The notes beneath the pieces were generated by a model. It was not told the origin of the DNA and made no database searches. It worked only from the letters and a program-made list of their open reading frames with translations. Both the position numbers and the translations under genes were made by a program. Shown in pieces: positions 19,250 to 31,286 of a stretch of 64,000 nt of DNA. This DNA is from Roseateles sp. YR242 (lineage in GTDB: Bacteria > Pseudomonadota > Gammaproteobacteria > Burkholderiales > Burkholderiaceae_C), in the NCBI RefSeq assembly GCF_900109745.1, contig NZ_FOAV01000012.1, forward strand, positions 1-64,000, given 5' to 3'. Position 1 is the stretch's first letter, and every line of letters begins with the position of its first letter.

Positions 19250-20122
19250 ATGAGCACTGCCCAGCCCCACGCCAAACGCCCTGCCGATGACGAGTCGCCA
19301 CCGACGCGGACGATCGTCTTCTCCCACGCCAACGGATTCCCCGCAGGTTGTTATCGCGTGTTGTTCGACGTTTGGCAGGCGGCTGGCTGGCAGGTGCATG
19401 CGCTGCCGCGCATTGGCCACAACCCCAGTTTCCCGGTCACCAGCAACTGGCCACATCTGCGTGATGAACTGCTTCATTTCATCCAGGATGAGGTCCAGCC
19501 GGCTGGGCCGGTGATGCTGATTGGCCACTCGCTGGGCGGCATCGTGTCGCTGCTGGCGGCCTGCAAGAAGCCCTCGCTGGCGGCTGGGCTCGTGATGCTG
19601 GATTCACCGGTGGTGGACGGGTGGCGGGCCCACAGCCTGCAGGTGGTCAAGGCCGCCGGGCTCATCCAGCGTGTGTCACCGGGCAAGGTCTCCCGGTTGC
19701 GCCGTCACGAATGGCCCAGCCGGCCGGACGTGCATGCGCATTTCGCGTCCAAGAGCAAATTCGCCCGCTGGGATCCCCGGGTCCTGCAGGACTACGTCGG
19801 CAGCGGCTTCGACACGCTGGCAGACGGCCGCGTGAAGCTGGGCTTCAGCCGGGACATCGAGACCCGGATCTACGACACCCTGCCCCACAACCTGCCGCAC
19901 ATCCTGCGCAACCACCCACCGCGTTGCCCGGTCGCCTTCATCGCCGGCACCCAGTCCGAGGAACTGCGCCAGGCGGGCGCCGCAGGCTCCAAGGCCCTGG
20001 CGAAACACCTGTTTCGCTGGTTCGAAGGCACCCACCTCTACCCGTTCGAGCGTCCCGACGACACCGCTGCGCTGGTGCTGGCATTGATGAGGGAGATGGC
20101 GCCCTCCCCGACACGCATATAA
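19250..20122 (+). CDS. Alpha/beta hydrolase
   Basis: The 290-residue cytoplasmic hydrolase has the oxyanion region SHANGFPAG, the nucleophile elbow IGHSLGGIVS (Ser near 97), and a late FEGTHLYPFERPDDT stretch with the probable catalytic His. The family is common beside pyrG or mutS in Burkholderiales, but the substrate is unknown. It starts 38 bases after mutS and may share its transcript. Confidence 0.8.
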   Translation: MSTAQPHAKRPADDESPPTRTIVFSHANGFPAGCYRVLFDVWQAAGWQVHALPRIGHNPSFPVTSNWPHLRDELLHFIQDEVQPAGPVMLIGHSLGGIVSLLAACKKPSLAAGLVMLDSPVVDGWRAHSLQVVKAAGLIQRVSPGKVSRLRRHEWPSRPDVHAHFASKSKFARWDPRVLQDYVGSGFDTLADGRVKLGFSRDIETRIYDTLPHNLPHILRNHPPRCPVAFIAGTQSEELRQAGAAGSKALAKHLFRWFEGTHLYPFERPDDTAALVLALMREMAPSPTRI

Positions 20123-21883
<1,761 letters not shown>

Positions 21884-21906
21884 GCCCCACCCACCCCGGA
21901 GACCCC

Positions 21907-22194
21907 ATGCCCGCCTTCATCATCATTGATGTGACCGTGACCGATGCCGACAAGATGGCGGCCTACCGCGAATGGAGCACCAAAGCGATGAAGGAGCATG
22001 GGGCCGAGGTGCTGGTGCGCGGTGGCGAGATCGAGGTCCTGGAGGGCGACTGGGCCCCCAGCCGCCTGGTGGTGCTCAAGTTCACCGACCGTGACGCGGC
22101 CAAGGGCTTCTATCACTCCGAGACCTACCTGCGCGCACGCCAGTTGCGTGAGAACGCCGGCATCGTGCGCATGGTCGTGGTGGACGGGGCCTGA
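21907..22194 (+). CDS. DUF1330 family protein
   Basis: This 95-residue protein has the ferredoxin-like DUF1330 pattern: IIIDVTVTDADKMAAYREW, GGEIEVLEGDWAPSRLVVLKF, and a C-terminal YLRARQLRENAG. Members are small dimeric a+b barrel proteins of unknown function. It lies 23 bases after pyrG and about 100 bases before eno, so it is probably co-transcribed with pyrG. Confidence 0.85.
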   Translation: MPAFIIIDVTVTDADKMAAYREWSTKAMKEHGAEVLVRGGEIEVLEGDWAPSRLVVLKFTDRDAAKGFYHSETYLRARQLRENAGIVRMVVVDGA

Positions 22195-22264
22195 GAGCTT
22201 CGACAGCACACCCGCAGATTGTTCAGCGCTGGTAACGGATAGCTGGCACCATGCGCGGCGCTAA

Positions 22265-23578
<1,314 letters not shown>

Positions 23579-23624
23579 TCGCACAGCGTATGCGTGCCCT
23601 CGGGCACGCCGCAGAACACCCGGC

Positions 23625-23654
23625 AAAGCGCCTCCCTCGCGGAGGCGCTTTTTT
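23625..23654 (+). terminator. Rho-independent terminator of eno
   Basis: Stem AAAGCGCCTCC/GGAGGCGCTTT (11 bp) with a CTCGC loop is followed by a run of T, 46 bases after the eno stop. Confidence 0.9.
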
Positions 23655-23792
23655 CATCGGCCAGGTCTTGCCTCCTCACGCGTTACCAAACGTTGCGTCG
23701 GCACCGCATCTGCAAGCATTTGTGCGTAGCCCACCTGAATGCGGTAGCCCTGCCGCCATGGGCCGACATGGGCTGAGGCTAAACTTCGGCCC

Positions 23793-24062
23793 GTGAAAGC
23801 CCTGGCCATCGTCCTGACCGCCTTCCTGGTCGCCATCCAGGCTCAGCTCTGGCTGGGCAAGGGCGGCCTGGCCCGCGGCGTCCAGTTACGCGCGGAGGTG
23901 CAGGAGCAGCGTGAGGCCAACGAGAAGGCCCGCGCCCGCAACGCACAATTACAGGCCGAGCTGCTGGACCTGCGTGAAGGCCTGGAAATGGTCGAAGAAA
24001 AAGCACGCATGGAACTGGGCATGGTCAAGCCGGACGAAGTGTTTGTCCCCCTGCGACGCTGA
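23793..24062 (+). CDS. ftsB: Cell division protein FtsB
   Basis: The 89-residue single-pass inner-membrane protein has an N-terminal membrane helix (ALAIVLTAFLVAIQAQLWLG) and a periplasmic coiled coil (REANEKARARNAQLQAELLD). It ends with the conserved EEKARMELGMVKPDEVFV. It forms the FtsQLB complex at the septum. Its place downstream of eno is conserved in many Proteobacteria. The next gene starts five bases on. Confidence 0.92.
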   Translation: MKALAIVLTAFLVAIQAQLWLGKGGLARGVQLRAEVQEQREANEKARARNAQLQAELLDLREGLEMVEEKARMELGMVKPDEVFVPLRR

Positions 24063-24067
24063 ACGTG

Positions 24068-24712
24068 ATGGTGCCTGACTCGCTGCAAGCGCTGCTGGAC
24101 GTGGCGCTCTCTCCCGCATTCATCGCCCTGGGCAGCCCCATCAGCTGGCTGGAACTGGCGGCCTTTGTGCTGGCCGTCTGGATGGTGGTGTGCAACATGC
24201 GGGTACAGGTGCTGGCCTGGCCCCTGGCACTGACCAGCTCCCTGCTCTACTTCGTACTCTTCTGGAGCGGCAAGCTCTATGGCGAGGCCACGCTGCAGTT
24301 GCTGTTCGCGGCGCTGGCGCTGTGGGGCTGGTGGCAATGGATGCGCGGCCGCACCCGGGACGGTCAGTCCCTGCATGTGCGCACCCTGGGCACCCGCGGC
24401 CGCTGGCTGGCCCTGATGGCCACGCTGGTGGCCTGGCCGCTGCTGGGGCTGTTCCTCCAGCACCGCACCGATTCCCCACTCCCCTACTGGGATGCCCTGC
24501 CCACCGTGGCCAGCATCACCGGCCAGTGGCTGCTGGGCCGCAAATACCAGGAGAACTGGCCCGTCTGGGTGGTGGTCAACTTGGTGAGCGTGGCGCTGTT
24601 CGCGTTCAAGGGCTACTGGCTGACGGTGGTGCTCTACGCCGTGTTCGTGCCGATGTCGGTGGCGGGCTGGCGCGCGTGGCAGCGGCAACTGGGCGCCGCG
24701 GTTCCGGCTTGA
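24068..24712 (+). CDS. pnuC: Nicotinamide riboside transporter PnuC
   Basis: The 214-residue inner-membrane protein has about seven hydrophobic helices and the PnuC signatures NMRVQVLAWPLALTSSLLYFV and FWSGKLYGEA, with conserved Trp residues (WGWWQW). It imports nicotinamide riboside by facilitated diffusion, with trapping by phosphorylation. The ATG at 24068 is preferred to the GTG at 24065. The kinase-like gene eight bases downstream fits as the trapping enzyme. Confidence 0.9.
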   Translation: MVPDSLQALLDVALSPAFIALGSPISWLELAAFVLAVWMVVCNMRVQVLAWPLALTSSLLYFVLFWSGKLYGEATLQLLFAALALWGWWQWMRGRTRDGQSLHVRTLGTRGRWLALMATLVAWPLLGLFLQHRTDSPLPYWDALPTVASITGQWLLGRKYQENWPVWVVVNLVSVALFAFKGYWLTVVLYAVFVPMSVAGWRAWQRQLGAAVPA

Positions 24713-24719
24713 GGCCCCC

Positions 24720-25379
24720 ATGGCGCTCCACATTGCGCTGCTAGGCGCCGAAAGCACCGGCAAGAGCCAGCTCGGCCTGGCACTGCAGGACCACCTGGCC
24801 CGCAACACTCGCCTGCGCCCGGCCCTGGTGACCGAATACCTGCGTGAATGGTGCAACCGCGAGGGCCGCACCCCGAGGCCGGACGAACAGATGGCCATCG
24901 CCATCGAGCAGCAGGCCCGCGGCCAGGCTGCCGCGCGCGACCATGATGTGGTGCTGCACGACACCACCCCGCTGATGACCGCCGTCTACAGCGACCAACT
25001 CTTCCAGGACAGCAGCCTCTACCCCTTCGCCATCCAGGCCCAGTCCGGCATGGATGCCACGCTGCTGATGGCGCTGGACCTGCCCTGGGTGGCCGACAGC
25101 ATGCGCGACGGCCCCCACGCCCAGGCGCCCACGGACCGCCTGGTCCGCCGCGCGCTCCGTGCGGCAAAGCTGGACTTCAGCGTGGTCGGCGGCCGGGGTG
25201 ACGACCGACTCGCGCAGGCGCTCAACGCCCTGGGCCCGCTGCTGCGCGCCCACGTGGCACCCGGCGACGGCCTCTTCAGCCGCCTGATGCAACGAGACGA
25301 CAGTCTCGGCGGCGAATGGCACTGTGAACACTGCGACGACGCGGCTTGCGAACACGCCAGCCGCCGGCAACGTCGCTGA
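24720..25379 (+). CDS. NadR-like ATPase, predicted nicotinamide riboside kinase
   Basis: The 219-residue P-loop protein has Walker A GAESTGKSQL and resembles the kinase domain of NadR without its repressor or adenylyltransferase parts. VTEYLREWC and LHDTTPLMTAVYSDQLF are conserved in this family. Adjacent to pnuC, it most likely phosphorylates nicotinamide riboside on entry. The last 20 residues contain a Cys/His cluster (WHCEHCDDAACEH) that could bind zinc; I do not know it from NadR and cannot say what it does. Confidence 0.8.
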   Translation: MALHIALLGAESTGKSQLGLALQDHLARNTRLRPALVTEYLREWCNREGRTPRPDEQMAIAIEQQARGQAAARDHDVVLHDTTPLMTAVYSDQLFQDSSLYPFAIQAQSGMDATLLMALDLPWVADSMRDGPHAQAPTDRLVRRALRAAKLDFSVVGGRGDDRLAQALNALGPLLRAHVAPGDGLFSRLMQRDDSLGGEWHCEHCDDAACEHASRRQRR

Positions 25380-25445
25380 AACAAAACCGAAGGCACAATC
25401 TCGCCGGTCGTCAATCGCAAACGTTTGGGTATCAGGAGCTTTTTG

Positions 25446-27197
25446 ATGGTTATCAGCCTCTCCCGCCTTCTGAATGCAGTTCCGGCGCGCTCAGCACTGC
25501 CCGTGGTGTTGGGTGCCGCGTTGCTCAGCGCGTGTGGTTCCTGGACGAACACGCCAGCCCCCACCGCCGCGTCAAACGCCCAGACGGTCGCGGTCAAGGT
25601 GCTGGCCATCAACGACTTTCACGGCAACCTGCTGCCGCCCGCAGGCGGCATCCGTCTGAAGGACCCGGCGGATCCGTCGAAAACCATCACCATCGATGCT
25701 GGCGGCGCAGAGCGCATGGCCACCGTGGTGCAGCAGCTCAAGGCCAAGAACCCGAACCACGTCTTTGTGGCTGCGGGTGACCTGGTGGGCGCCAGCCCGC
25801 TGCTGTCCGCCCTCTTCCACGACGAACCGACCATCGAATCCCTGGGGATGATGGGACTGGACCTGTCGGCCGTGGGCAACCACGAGTTCGACCAAGGCAT
25901 CACCGAGCTGCTGCGCAAGCAGAACGGCGGCTGCCATCCCAAGGACGGCTGCAAGGGCCCCACATCGTTCACCGGCGCCCACTATCAGTACCTGGCCGCC
26001 AGCACCCTGGACACCGCCACCGGCAAGACCGTGTTGCCGGCCTATAGCATCAAGCGCTTCGAGGGCGTGCCGGTGGGTTTCATCGGCCTGACCCTCAAGG
26101 GCACGCCGGAGCTGGTCAGCCCCAACGGGGTGAAGGGCCTGGCCTTCCAGGACGAAGCCGAGACGGTGAACAAGCTGGTGCCGGAACTGGTCAAGCAAGG
26201 GGTGCAGACCGTGGTGGTGCTGATCCATGAAGGCGGCGCCCCTACCGGCAGCTACAACGAATGCCCGGGCATCTCCGGCCCGATCGTGGACATCGTGAAG
26301 AAGCTGGACCCCCATGTGGGCCTGGTGGTGTCCGGCCACACCCATCGCGCCTACAACTGCCGCATCGACGGCCGGCTGGTCACCAGCGGCGACAAGTACG
26401 GCACCCTGGTCAGCGAAATCGACCTGACCCTGGACCGCACCAACGGCCGCCTGGTTCAGGCCCGCGCCGAGAACCTGATCGTGCGCCCCGAAACGCCCAA
26501 GGACCCGCGCCAGACCGCGCTGATCGACGCCTACCAGAAGCTGGCCGGCCCGCTGATCGACCGACCGGTGGGCTTCCTGGCCAAGTCTCTGAGCAAGGAA
26601 GGCGCTGACAAGGACAAGGGCGGCGGCTCCACCGTCGGCCAGGCCGTGGCGGACGCCATGCTGACCGCCACAGCGGCCCCTGACGCCGGTGGCGCCCAGA
26701 TCGCCCTGACCAACATTGGCGGCGTGCGCACCGGCATCGTCCGCCGTCCGGACGGCGTGGTGACCTTTGGCGACCTGTTTGCTGCCCTCCCCTTCTCCAA
26801 CGCCCTGGTGGTGATGGAATACACCGGTGCCCAGCTCCAGCAGGCCCTGGAAGAGCAATGGCAGGCCAACGACAGCAAGTTCCTGCCGCTGCAGGTGTCA
26901 CGCGGCCTGACCTATCAGTGGGACAAGCGCCGCCCGGTCGGCCAACGCCTGGTGCCTGGCAGCCTGACCCTGAACGGCCAACCAGTGCGCGCCGACCAGC
27001 GCCTGCGCGTGGTGGTCAACAGCTTCCTGCAGGCAGGTGGCGACGGGTTCGTCACGCTGGCCAAGGGGCGGCAGGTCCAGGTCGGCCCGGATGACGTCCA
27101 GGCCCTGGAGGCGTATTTCAAGAGCCACGGCACCACGCCGGTGGCACCCACCAGCCTGGACCGCACCGTGCGTGTGGATGCGGGTAGCGGCGATTGA
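25446..27197 (+). CDS. Bifunctional metallophosphatase/5'-nucleotidase lipoprotein
   Basis: The 583-residue UshA-type enzyme has a signal with lipobox LLSAC (Cys30), so it is probably anchored in the outer membrane or periplasm. Metal-site motifs are INDFHGNLLPP, GDLVGASPL, GNHEFDQG and SGHTHRAYN. The C-terminal nucleotidase domain follows (IALTNIGGVRTG, YTGAQLQQALEEQW). It would cleave extracellular nucleotides to nucleosides. An insert with several Cys (GGCHPKDGCKGP) lies after the GNHE motif. The start at 25446 has AGGAG at good spacing. It may assist the neighbouring riboside uptake genes. Confidence 0.9.
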   Translation: MVISLSRLLNAVPARSALPVVLGAALLSACGSWTNTPAPTAASNAQTVAVKVLAINDFHGNLLPPAGGIRLKDPADPSKTITIDAGGAERMATVVQQLKAKNPNHVFVAAGDLVGASPLLSALFHDEPTIESLGMMGLDLSAVGNHEFDQGITELLRKQNGGCHPKDGCKGPTSFTGAHYQYLAASTLDTATGKTVLPAYSIKRFEGVPVGFIGLTLKGTPELVSPNGVKGLAFQDEAETVNKLVPELVKQGVQTVVVLIHEGGAPTGSYNECPGISGPIVDIVKKLDPHVGLVVSGHTHRAYNCRIDGRLVTSGDKYGTLVSEIDLTLDRTNGRLVQARAENLIVRPETPKDPRQTALIDAYQKLAGPLIDRPVGFLAKSLSKEGADKDKGGGSTVGQAVADAMLTATAAPDAGGAQIALTNIGGVRTGIVRRPDGVVTFGDLFAALPFSNALVVMEYTGAQLQQALEEQWQANDSKFLPLQVSRGLTYQWDKRRPVGQRLVPGSLTLNGQPVRADQRLRVVVNSFLQAGGDGFVTLAKGRQVQVGPDDVQALEAYFKSHGTTPVAPTSLDRTVRVDAGSGD

Positions 27198-27203
27198 TCC
27201 GAG

Positions 27204-27279
27204 GTCGCCGGCCTGCGGTCGCCGGTCGCCGGTCGGCGGTGGGCTTTCGGCAATAAGTAGCCGGCCTCTGTGGGCCGGC
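27204..27279. repeat. GTCGCCGG short repeats and GC-rich hairpin between convergent genes
   Basis: Four imperfect copies of GGTCGCCGG/CGGTCGCC lie at 27204-27240. A hairpin GCCGGCC/GGCCGGC with a six-base loop follows at 27260-27279. It sits between the 5'-nucleotidase and hslO genes, which converge. There is no T-run, so any terminator role is weak. Confidence 0.45.
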
Positions 27280-27286
27280 CCGGGTC

Positions 27287-28243
27287 TTACTGGATGTTGC
27301 CGCTTCCAGGGGCCTGCTTCTCCACCTCGGTGAACAGCTCACCCACATCCACCGCGTCAAACACGTAGTGGTTGCCGCAGAACTCGCAGCCGATCTCCAC
27401 GCCTCCCAGTTCAACGAGGATCTCGTCCACCTCCTGGCGACCCAGGCCCAGCAGCATGCGCCCCACCCGCTCACGCGAGCAGGTACACGCAAACCGCGGC
27501 GCCTGCGGCTCGAAACGGCGCACCGTCTCTTCCCAGAACAGGCGGCGCAGGATGGTTTCGCTGTCCAGCGTCAGCAGTTCCTCGCTGGTCAGCGTCGCGG
27601 CCAGCATGCTGATGCGGTTGTAGGCGTCCTCCATCAACTCGCGCTCCACGCCGGAGCTTGCACCGGCCTCCAGGTTGCCTTCGCCCTCAATGGGCAGGCG
27701 CTGGATCAGCAGGCCGGCGGCGATCTGGTCGTTTGCCGCCAGCACCAGCGTACTGTCCAGCTGTTCGGACTGGCGCATGTAGTGCTGCAGCACGTCCGAG
27801 AGCTTGTCCAGCGGCTCACCCTGCGGGCCCGTCAGCGGCACGATGCCCTGGTAGGGCTGCTGCCCGGGCAAGCGGTCCTTCGGGTCCAGCGTGATGGCAC
27901 AGCGGCCCTGGCCGTGTGCATTGAGCATCTGCTGCAACGTGGCGTCGTCCGGTACGTCCTCACGGGTCTTGGCGGTGGCACGGAAGCTCATGTCCGGCTG
28001 CACCTCGGCCACGGCCAGCTTCAGCGGCCCATCCCCCATCACCTGGAAGATCAGCGAGCCGCTGAACTTGATGTTGGCCTGCATCAGCACCCCGGCCGCC
28101 GCCATCTGGCCGACCAGGTCGCGCACGGGCGGCGGCAGCGGCTCCTTGCGGCGGCTCAGCATGTCCTTCCAGCTGCTGTCCAGCCGCACCAGCATGCCGC
28201 GCACCGGCAGGCCTTCAAACAGGAACTTGTGCAGTTCGCTCAT
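27287..28243 (-). CDS. hslO: Redox-regulated chaperone Hsp33
   Basis: The 318-residue chaperone is activated by oxidation and holds unfolding proteins. The C-terminal zinc switch has two pairs of cysteines (CTC and CEFC) in the CxC...CxxC order. The body shows the family sequence, with GRCAITLDPKDRLPGQQPYQG and RRLFWEETVRRFEP. The downstream minus-strand end is close to the hairpin at 27260. The upstream carbonic-anhydrase-like gene ends nine bases before its start, so the two form an operon. Confidence 0.93.
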   Translation of the reverse strand: MSELHKFLFEGLPVRGMLVRLDSSWKDMLSRRKEPLPPPVRDLVGQMAAAGVLMQANIKFSGSLIFQVMGDGPLKLAVAEVQPDMSFRATAKTREDVPDDATLQQMLNAHGQGRCAITLDPKDRLPGQQPYQGIVPLTGPQGEPLDKLSDVLQHYMRQSEQLDSTLVLAANDQIAAGLLIQRLPIEGEGNLEAGASSGVERELMEDAYNRISMLAATLTSEELLTLDSETILRRLFWEETVRRFEPQAPRFACTCSRERVGRMLLGLGRQEVDEILVELGGVEIGCEFCGNHYVFDAVDVGELFTEVEKQAPGSGNIQ

Positions 28244-28252
28244 GGATATCCT

Positions 28253-28777
28253 TCAATCGATTCGAGTAAGCGTTTCGGCGTAGCGCTGGCCGTTGCGCAC
28301 GTAGTGGGCGGCGCTCATGGACAGGCCGTTGATCTGTTCCGGCGTCAGTTCGCGTACCACCTTGGCCGGGGCACCCACGATCAGGCTGCCGTCCGGGAAG
28401 ACCTTGCCTTCGGTCACCAGCGCACCGGCCCCGACCAGACAGTTGCGGCCGATACGGGCCCCATTCAAGACAATGGCCCCAATGCCGATGAGGGAGTTCT
28501 CCCCCACGGTGCAGCCGTGCAGCATCACCTGGTGGCCCACGGTGACGTTTTCCCCCAGCACCAGCGGCATGCCGGCATCCGCATGCAGCACGCTGCCGTC
28601 CTGGATGTTGGAGCCGGCACCGATGGTCAGGTGCTCGCTGTCGCCGCGCAACACGGCGTTGAACCAGACACTGACCCGGTCGCCCAGCGTCACCCGGCCA
28701 ATGACCTGGGCGTTGTCGGCCACCCAGACGGCCTCGCCCAGTTCGGGCCGGTGGTCGCCCAGTTGATAAACAGCCAT
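28253..28777 (-). CDS. Gamma-carbonic anhydrase family protein
   Basis: The 174-residue protein is a left-handed b-helix of the YrdA/PaaY group. Hexapeptide repeats include [22 protein letters not shown]. The metal His residues are expected in [11 protein letters not shown] and [11 protein letters not shown], and Arg, Asp and Gln for proton handling in NAVLRGD and NIQDG. It may be a carbonic anhydrase or a thioesterase-like relative. The start at 28777 begins the conserved core. It is divergent from the DUF455 gene. Confidence 0.88.
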   Translation of the reverse strand: MAVYQLGDHRPELGEAVWVADNAQVIGRVTLGDRVSVWFNAVLRGDSEHLTIGAGSNIQDGSVLHADAGMPLVLGENVTVGHQVMLHGCTVGENSLIGIGAIVLNGARIGRNCLVGAGALVTEGKVFPDGSLIVGAPAKVVRELTPEQINGLSMSAAHYVRNGQRYAETLTRID

Positions 28778-28836
28778 GGTGTGTGCTCCCGGTGAGCCGT
28801 CGGGGTTTCGCCGGCGCAAAAGCGATAATTCTAAGG

Positions 28837-29622
28837 ATGGAACTTCGTACCCGCGCGCTGCAGGTCCTTCAGATCCCGGACCCGTACGAGAAGGCGGCGG
28901 CCGCCCGCGCGCTTTTTGACGGCCGGCCGACCCTGGCGCTGGACCCTGCCCTGATGCTGCAGCCCGGCACCGAGCTGCCCGGCCGCCCCGCCCGGCCGCA
29001 GCTGATGTCGGTGCTGCAGGTGCCTTCGCGCTCGCCTTTCACGACCGAAGGCCGGGCGGCGCTGCTGCACGCCATTGCCCACATCGAATTCAATGCCATC
29101 AACCTGGCACTGGACGCGGTCTGGCGCTTTCCCGGCATGCCGGAGGCGTTCTACACGGACTGGCTGCAGGTGGCCGCCGAAGAGGCCTTCCACTTCAGCC
29201 TGCTGGACGAGCACCTGCGCACCCTGGGCAAGCAGTACGGCGATTACGACGCCCATGACGGCCTGTGGTCCATGGCGCGCCGCACCGAGGGCGACGTGCT
29301 GGCGCGCATGGCACTGGTCCCCCGCACGCTGGAGGCCCGCGGGCTGGACGCCACACCACCGCTTCAGGCCAAACTGGCCAGGGCCGGAGACCATCGCGCG
29401 GTGGAGATTCTGGGCATCATCCTTCGGGATGAGGTGGGCCACGTGCTCATCGGCAACCGCTGGTATCGGCATCTCTGCAAGGCACGTGGGCTGGATCCGG
29501 TGGCGCTGTATCCCACCCTGGTGGAGCGCTTCGAGGCCCCACGCCTCAGGCCGCCGTTCAATGTGCAAGCGCGGACTGCGGCGGGATTCAGCCCCGAGGA
29601 GATTGCCTACCTCAGCAGTTGA
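28837..29622 (+). CDS. DUF455 ferritin-like protein
   Basis: The 261-residue protein belongs to DUF455, a ferritin-like four-helix family. Potential diiron ligands are visible as E and ExxH motifs: [30 protein letters not shown], and [16 protein letters not shown]. The function of the family is not established; relation to diiron hydroxylases has been suggested. It lacks membrane segments. The next gene starts 130 bases downstream. Confidence 0.85.
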   Translation: MELRTRALQVLQIPDPYEKAAAARALFDGRPTLALDPALMLQPGTELPGRPARPQLMSVLQVPSRSPFTTEGRAALLHAIAHIEFNAINLALDAVWRFPGMPEAFYTDWLQVAAEEAFHFSLLDEHLRTLGKQYGDYDAHDGLWSMARRTEGDVLARMALVPRTLEARGLDATPPLQAKLARAGDHRAVEILGIILRDEVGHVLIGNRWYRHLCKARGLDPVALYPTLVERFEAPRLRPPFNVQARTAAGFSPEEIAYLSS

Positions 29623-29753
29623 GAAGCCGCCTCCCTCAATGCTCTCCACACCGTCCGATCTCTCGGCCCCTCTCCGCCACCCCGCCGCCCCTCTCGCCCA
29701 CCCTCATCGGCACCGCCCCACGGCGGAACGAATGCCACCGCCCCCACCCCTTC

Positions 29754-30647
29754 ATGTCCCGTATCCAAGCCAACCTCCTGCTCACCCTCATCGCCATGAT
29801 CTGGGGGTCGGCCTTCGTCGCCCAGGCGCATGGCATGGAACACCTCGGGCCGATGATGTTTACCGGGGTGCGTTTCCTCATCGGCGCGCTGGTGGTGTTG
29901 CCGCTGATCGTCCGTGAGCGCCGCGCCCCGGGCGCCAAGGTACTGACGCGCGGTGACGGCTGGAAGATCATCGGCCTGGGCGTGCTGCTCACCCTGGGCG
30001 CGGCCCTTCAGCAAATCGGCATCCAGTCCACGACGGTGACCAACGCCGGATTCCTCACCGCGCTGTACGTACCGCTGGTGCCGCTGCTGGGCTGGCTGCT
30101 GCTGCGCCATTGGCCGCACTGGTCCGTCTGGCCGGGTGCGCTGGCCTGCCTGGTGGGGGCCTTCCTGCTGTCGGGCGCGCATGAATTGAACATCGGCCTG
30201 GGCGACGCCTGGGTGATGGCCTCCGCCCTGCCCTGGGCCATCCATGTGCTGCTGATCGGCGTGGTGGCAGACCGCATGAACTCCCCCTACACCGTGGCCG
30301 GGGGGCAGTTTCTGTGCTGCGGGCTGTTGGGGTTGGCCTGGGGCCTGGGCTTCGAGACCTGGAGCTGGGAAGGTCTGCAGTCGGCAGCGTGGCCGCTGCT
30401 CTACACAGGCGTGCTCTCGGTGGGCGTCGCCTTCACCGCACAGGTGGTCGCCCAGCGTTATGCCCACGCCGCGGATGCCGCCATCATTCTTTCGTCGGAG
30501 ACGCTCTTCACCGCCGGCTTCGGTTATGTGCTGATGGGCGACCGGCTGTCGCCATCCGGCCTGCTGGGCTGCGGGCTGATCCTGGGCGCCATGCTGTTCA
30601 TCCAGTTGCTGCCGATGTTGCGGGTGCTGCGGCCTCGCGCCGCCTGA
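29754..30647 (+). CDS. DMT-superfamily permease (EamA), ten helices
   Basis: The 297-residue membrane protein carries two EamA repeats of five helices each. Typical signatures are ALIAMIWGSAF-like TLIAMIWGSAFVAQ and the second-repeat ILSSETLFTAGFGYVLMGDRLS. It is probably a metabolite exporter; the substrate is unknown. The start at 29754 was chosen because the preceding in-frame sequence is Pro/Arg-rich and not membrane-like. Confidence 0.85.
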   Translation: MSRIQANLLLTLIAMIWGSAFVAQAHGMEHLGPMMFTGVRFLIGALVVLPLIVRERRAPGAKVLTRGDGWKIIGLGVLLTLGAALQQIGIQSTTVTNAGFLTALYVPLVPLLGWLLLRHWPHWSVWPGALACLVGAFLLSGAHELNIGLGDAWVMASALPWAIHVLLIGVVADRMNSPYTVAGGQFLCCGLLGLAWGLGFETWSWEGLQSAAWPLLYTGVLSVGVAFTAQVVAQRYAHAADAAIILSSETLFTAGFGYVLMGDRLSPSGLLGCGLILGAMLFIQLLPMLRVLRPRAA

Positions 30648-30697
30648 GCCGGATTTGCCCGTGCCTGGCCCCGGAGCCGGGCCAAGCCTGACGCCGG

Positions 30698-31171
30698 TCA
30701 GTCCAGCGGGAACGCCGTGCTGCGTTTGACGGTCCTGAGCACCAGCATCGAATTGGCCCGGGCCACCCCCGGCAGCTGCATCAGGACCTGCGTGTGCAGC
30801 CGCTCCAGATCCTCGGCATCCCGATAAGCGAAGCGCAGCAGGTAGTCGTTGCTGCCCGCCACATAGAAGCAGTCCAGGATGTCCGGGGAGTCCTTCACCG
30901 CCTGCTCAAACTCCGCCAGCGCTGCCGGCGTCATCCGCTCCACGTTGATGATGGTGTAGCTGGTGCCGGGCTTGCCGATGGCCTTGGGATTGAGCAAAGC
31001 CACCACTCGGTCGATCACGCCCTCTTCTTCCAGGCGCTTTACCCGCCGCAGGCAGGCAGATGCTGAAAGGTGCACCTGCTGCGCCAGCGCCTGGTTGGAC
31101 AGGCGGGCATCCTGCTGCAAGGCCGCCAGAATGGCGCGATCAATCGAATCCAATGTGGGGCTGGTGCTCAT
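30698..31171 (-). CDS. Lrp/AsnC-family transcriptional regulator
   Basis: This 157-residue protein has an N-terminal helix-turn-helix (DSIDRAILAALQQDARLSNQ, LSASACLRRVKRLEEEGVI) and a C-terminal RAM ligand-binding domain (GSNDYLLRFAYRDAEDLE). Such proteins form octamers and respond to amino acids. It is divergent from an aminotransferase gene 115 bases away, which it most likely controls. ATG at 31171 is chosen; ATG at 31180 is possible. Confidence 0.88.
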   Translation of the reverse strand: MSTSPTLDSIDRAILAALQQDARLSNQALAQQVHLSASACLRRVKRLEEEGVIDRVVALLNPKAIGKPGTSYTIINVERMTPAALAEFEQAVKDSPDILDCFYVAGSNDYLLRFAYRDAEDLERLHTQVLMQLPGVARANSMLVLRTVKRSTAFPLD

Positions 31172-31286
31172 GGGCGGCATTTTCTGCGAACCCCGAGCAC
31201 AACCGCCGCAAAAAATTGCGCCGCCTCGGGTTTTCCTGACATCACGACGCTCGCCGATTGTGCGCACGCTTGCCTAGACTGGCGGT

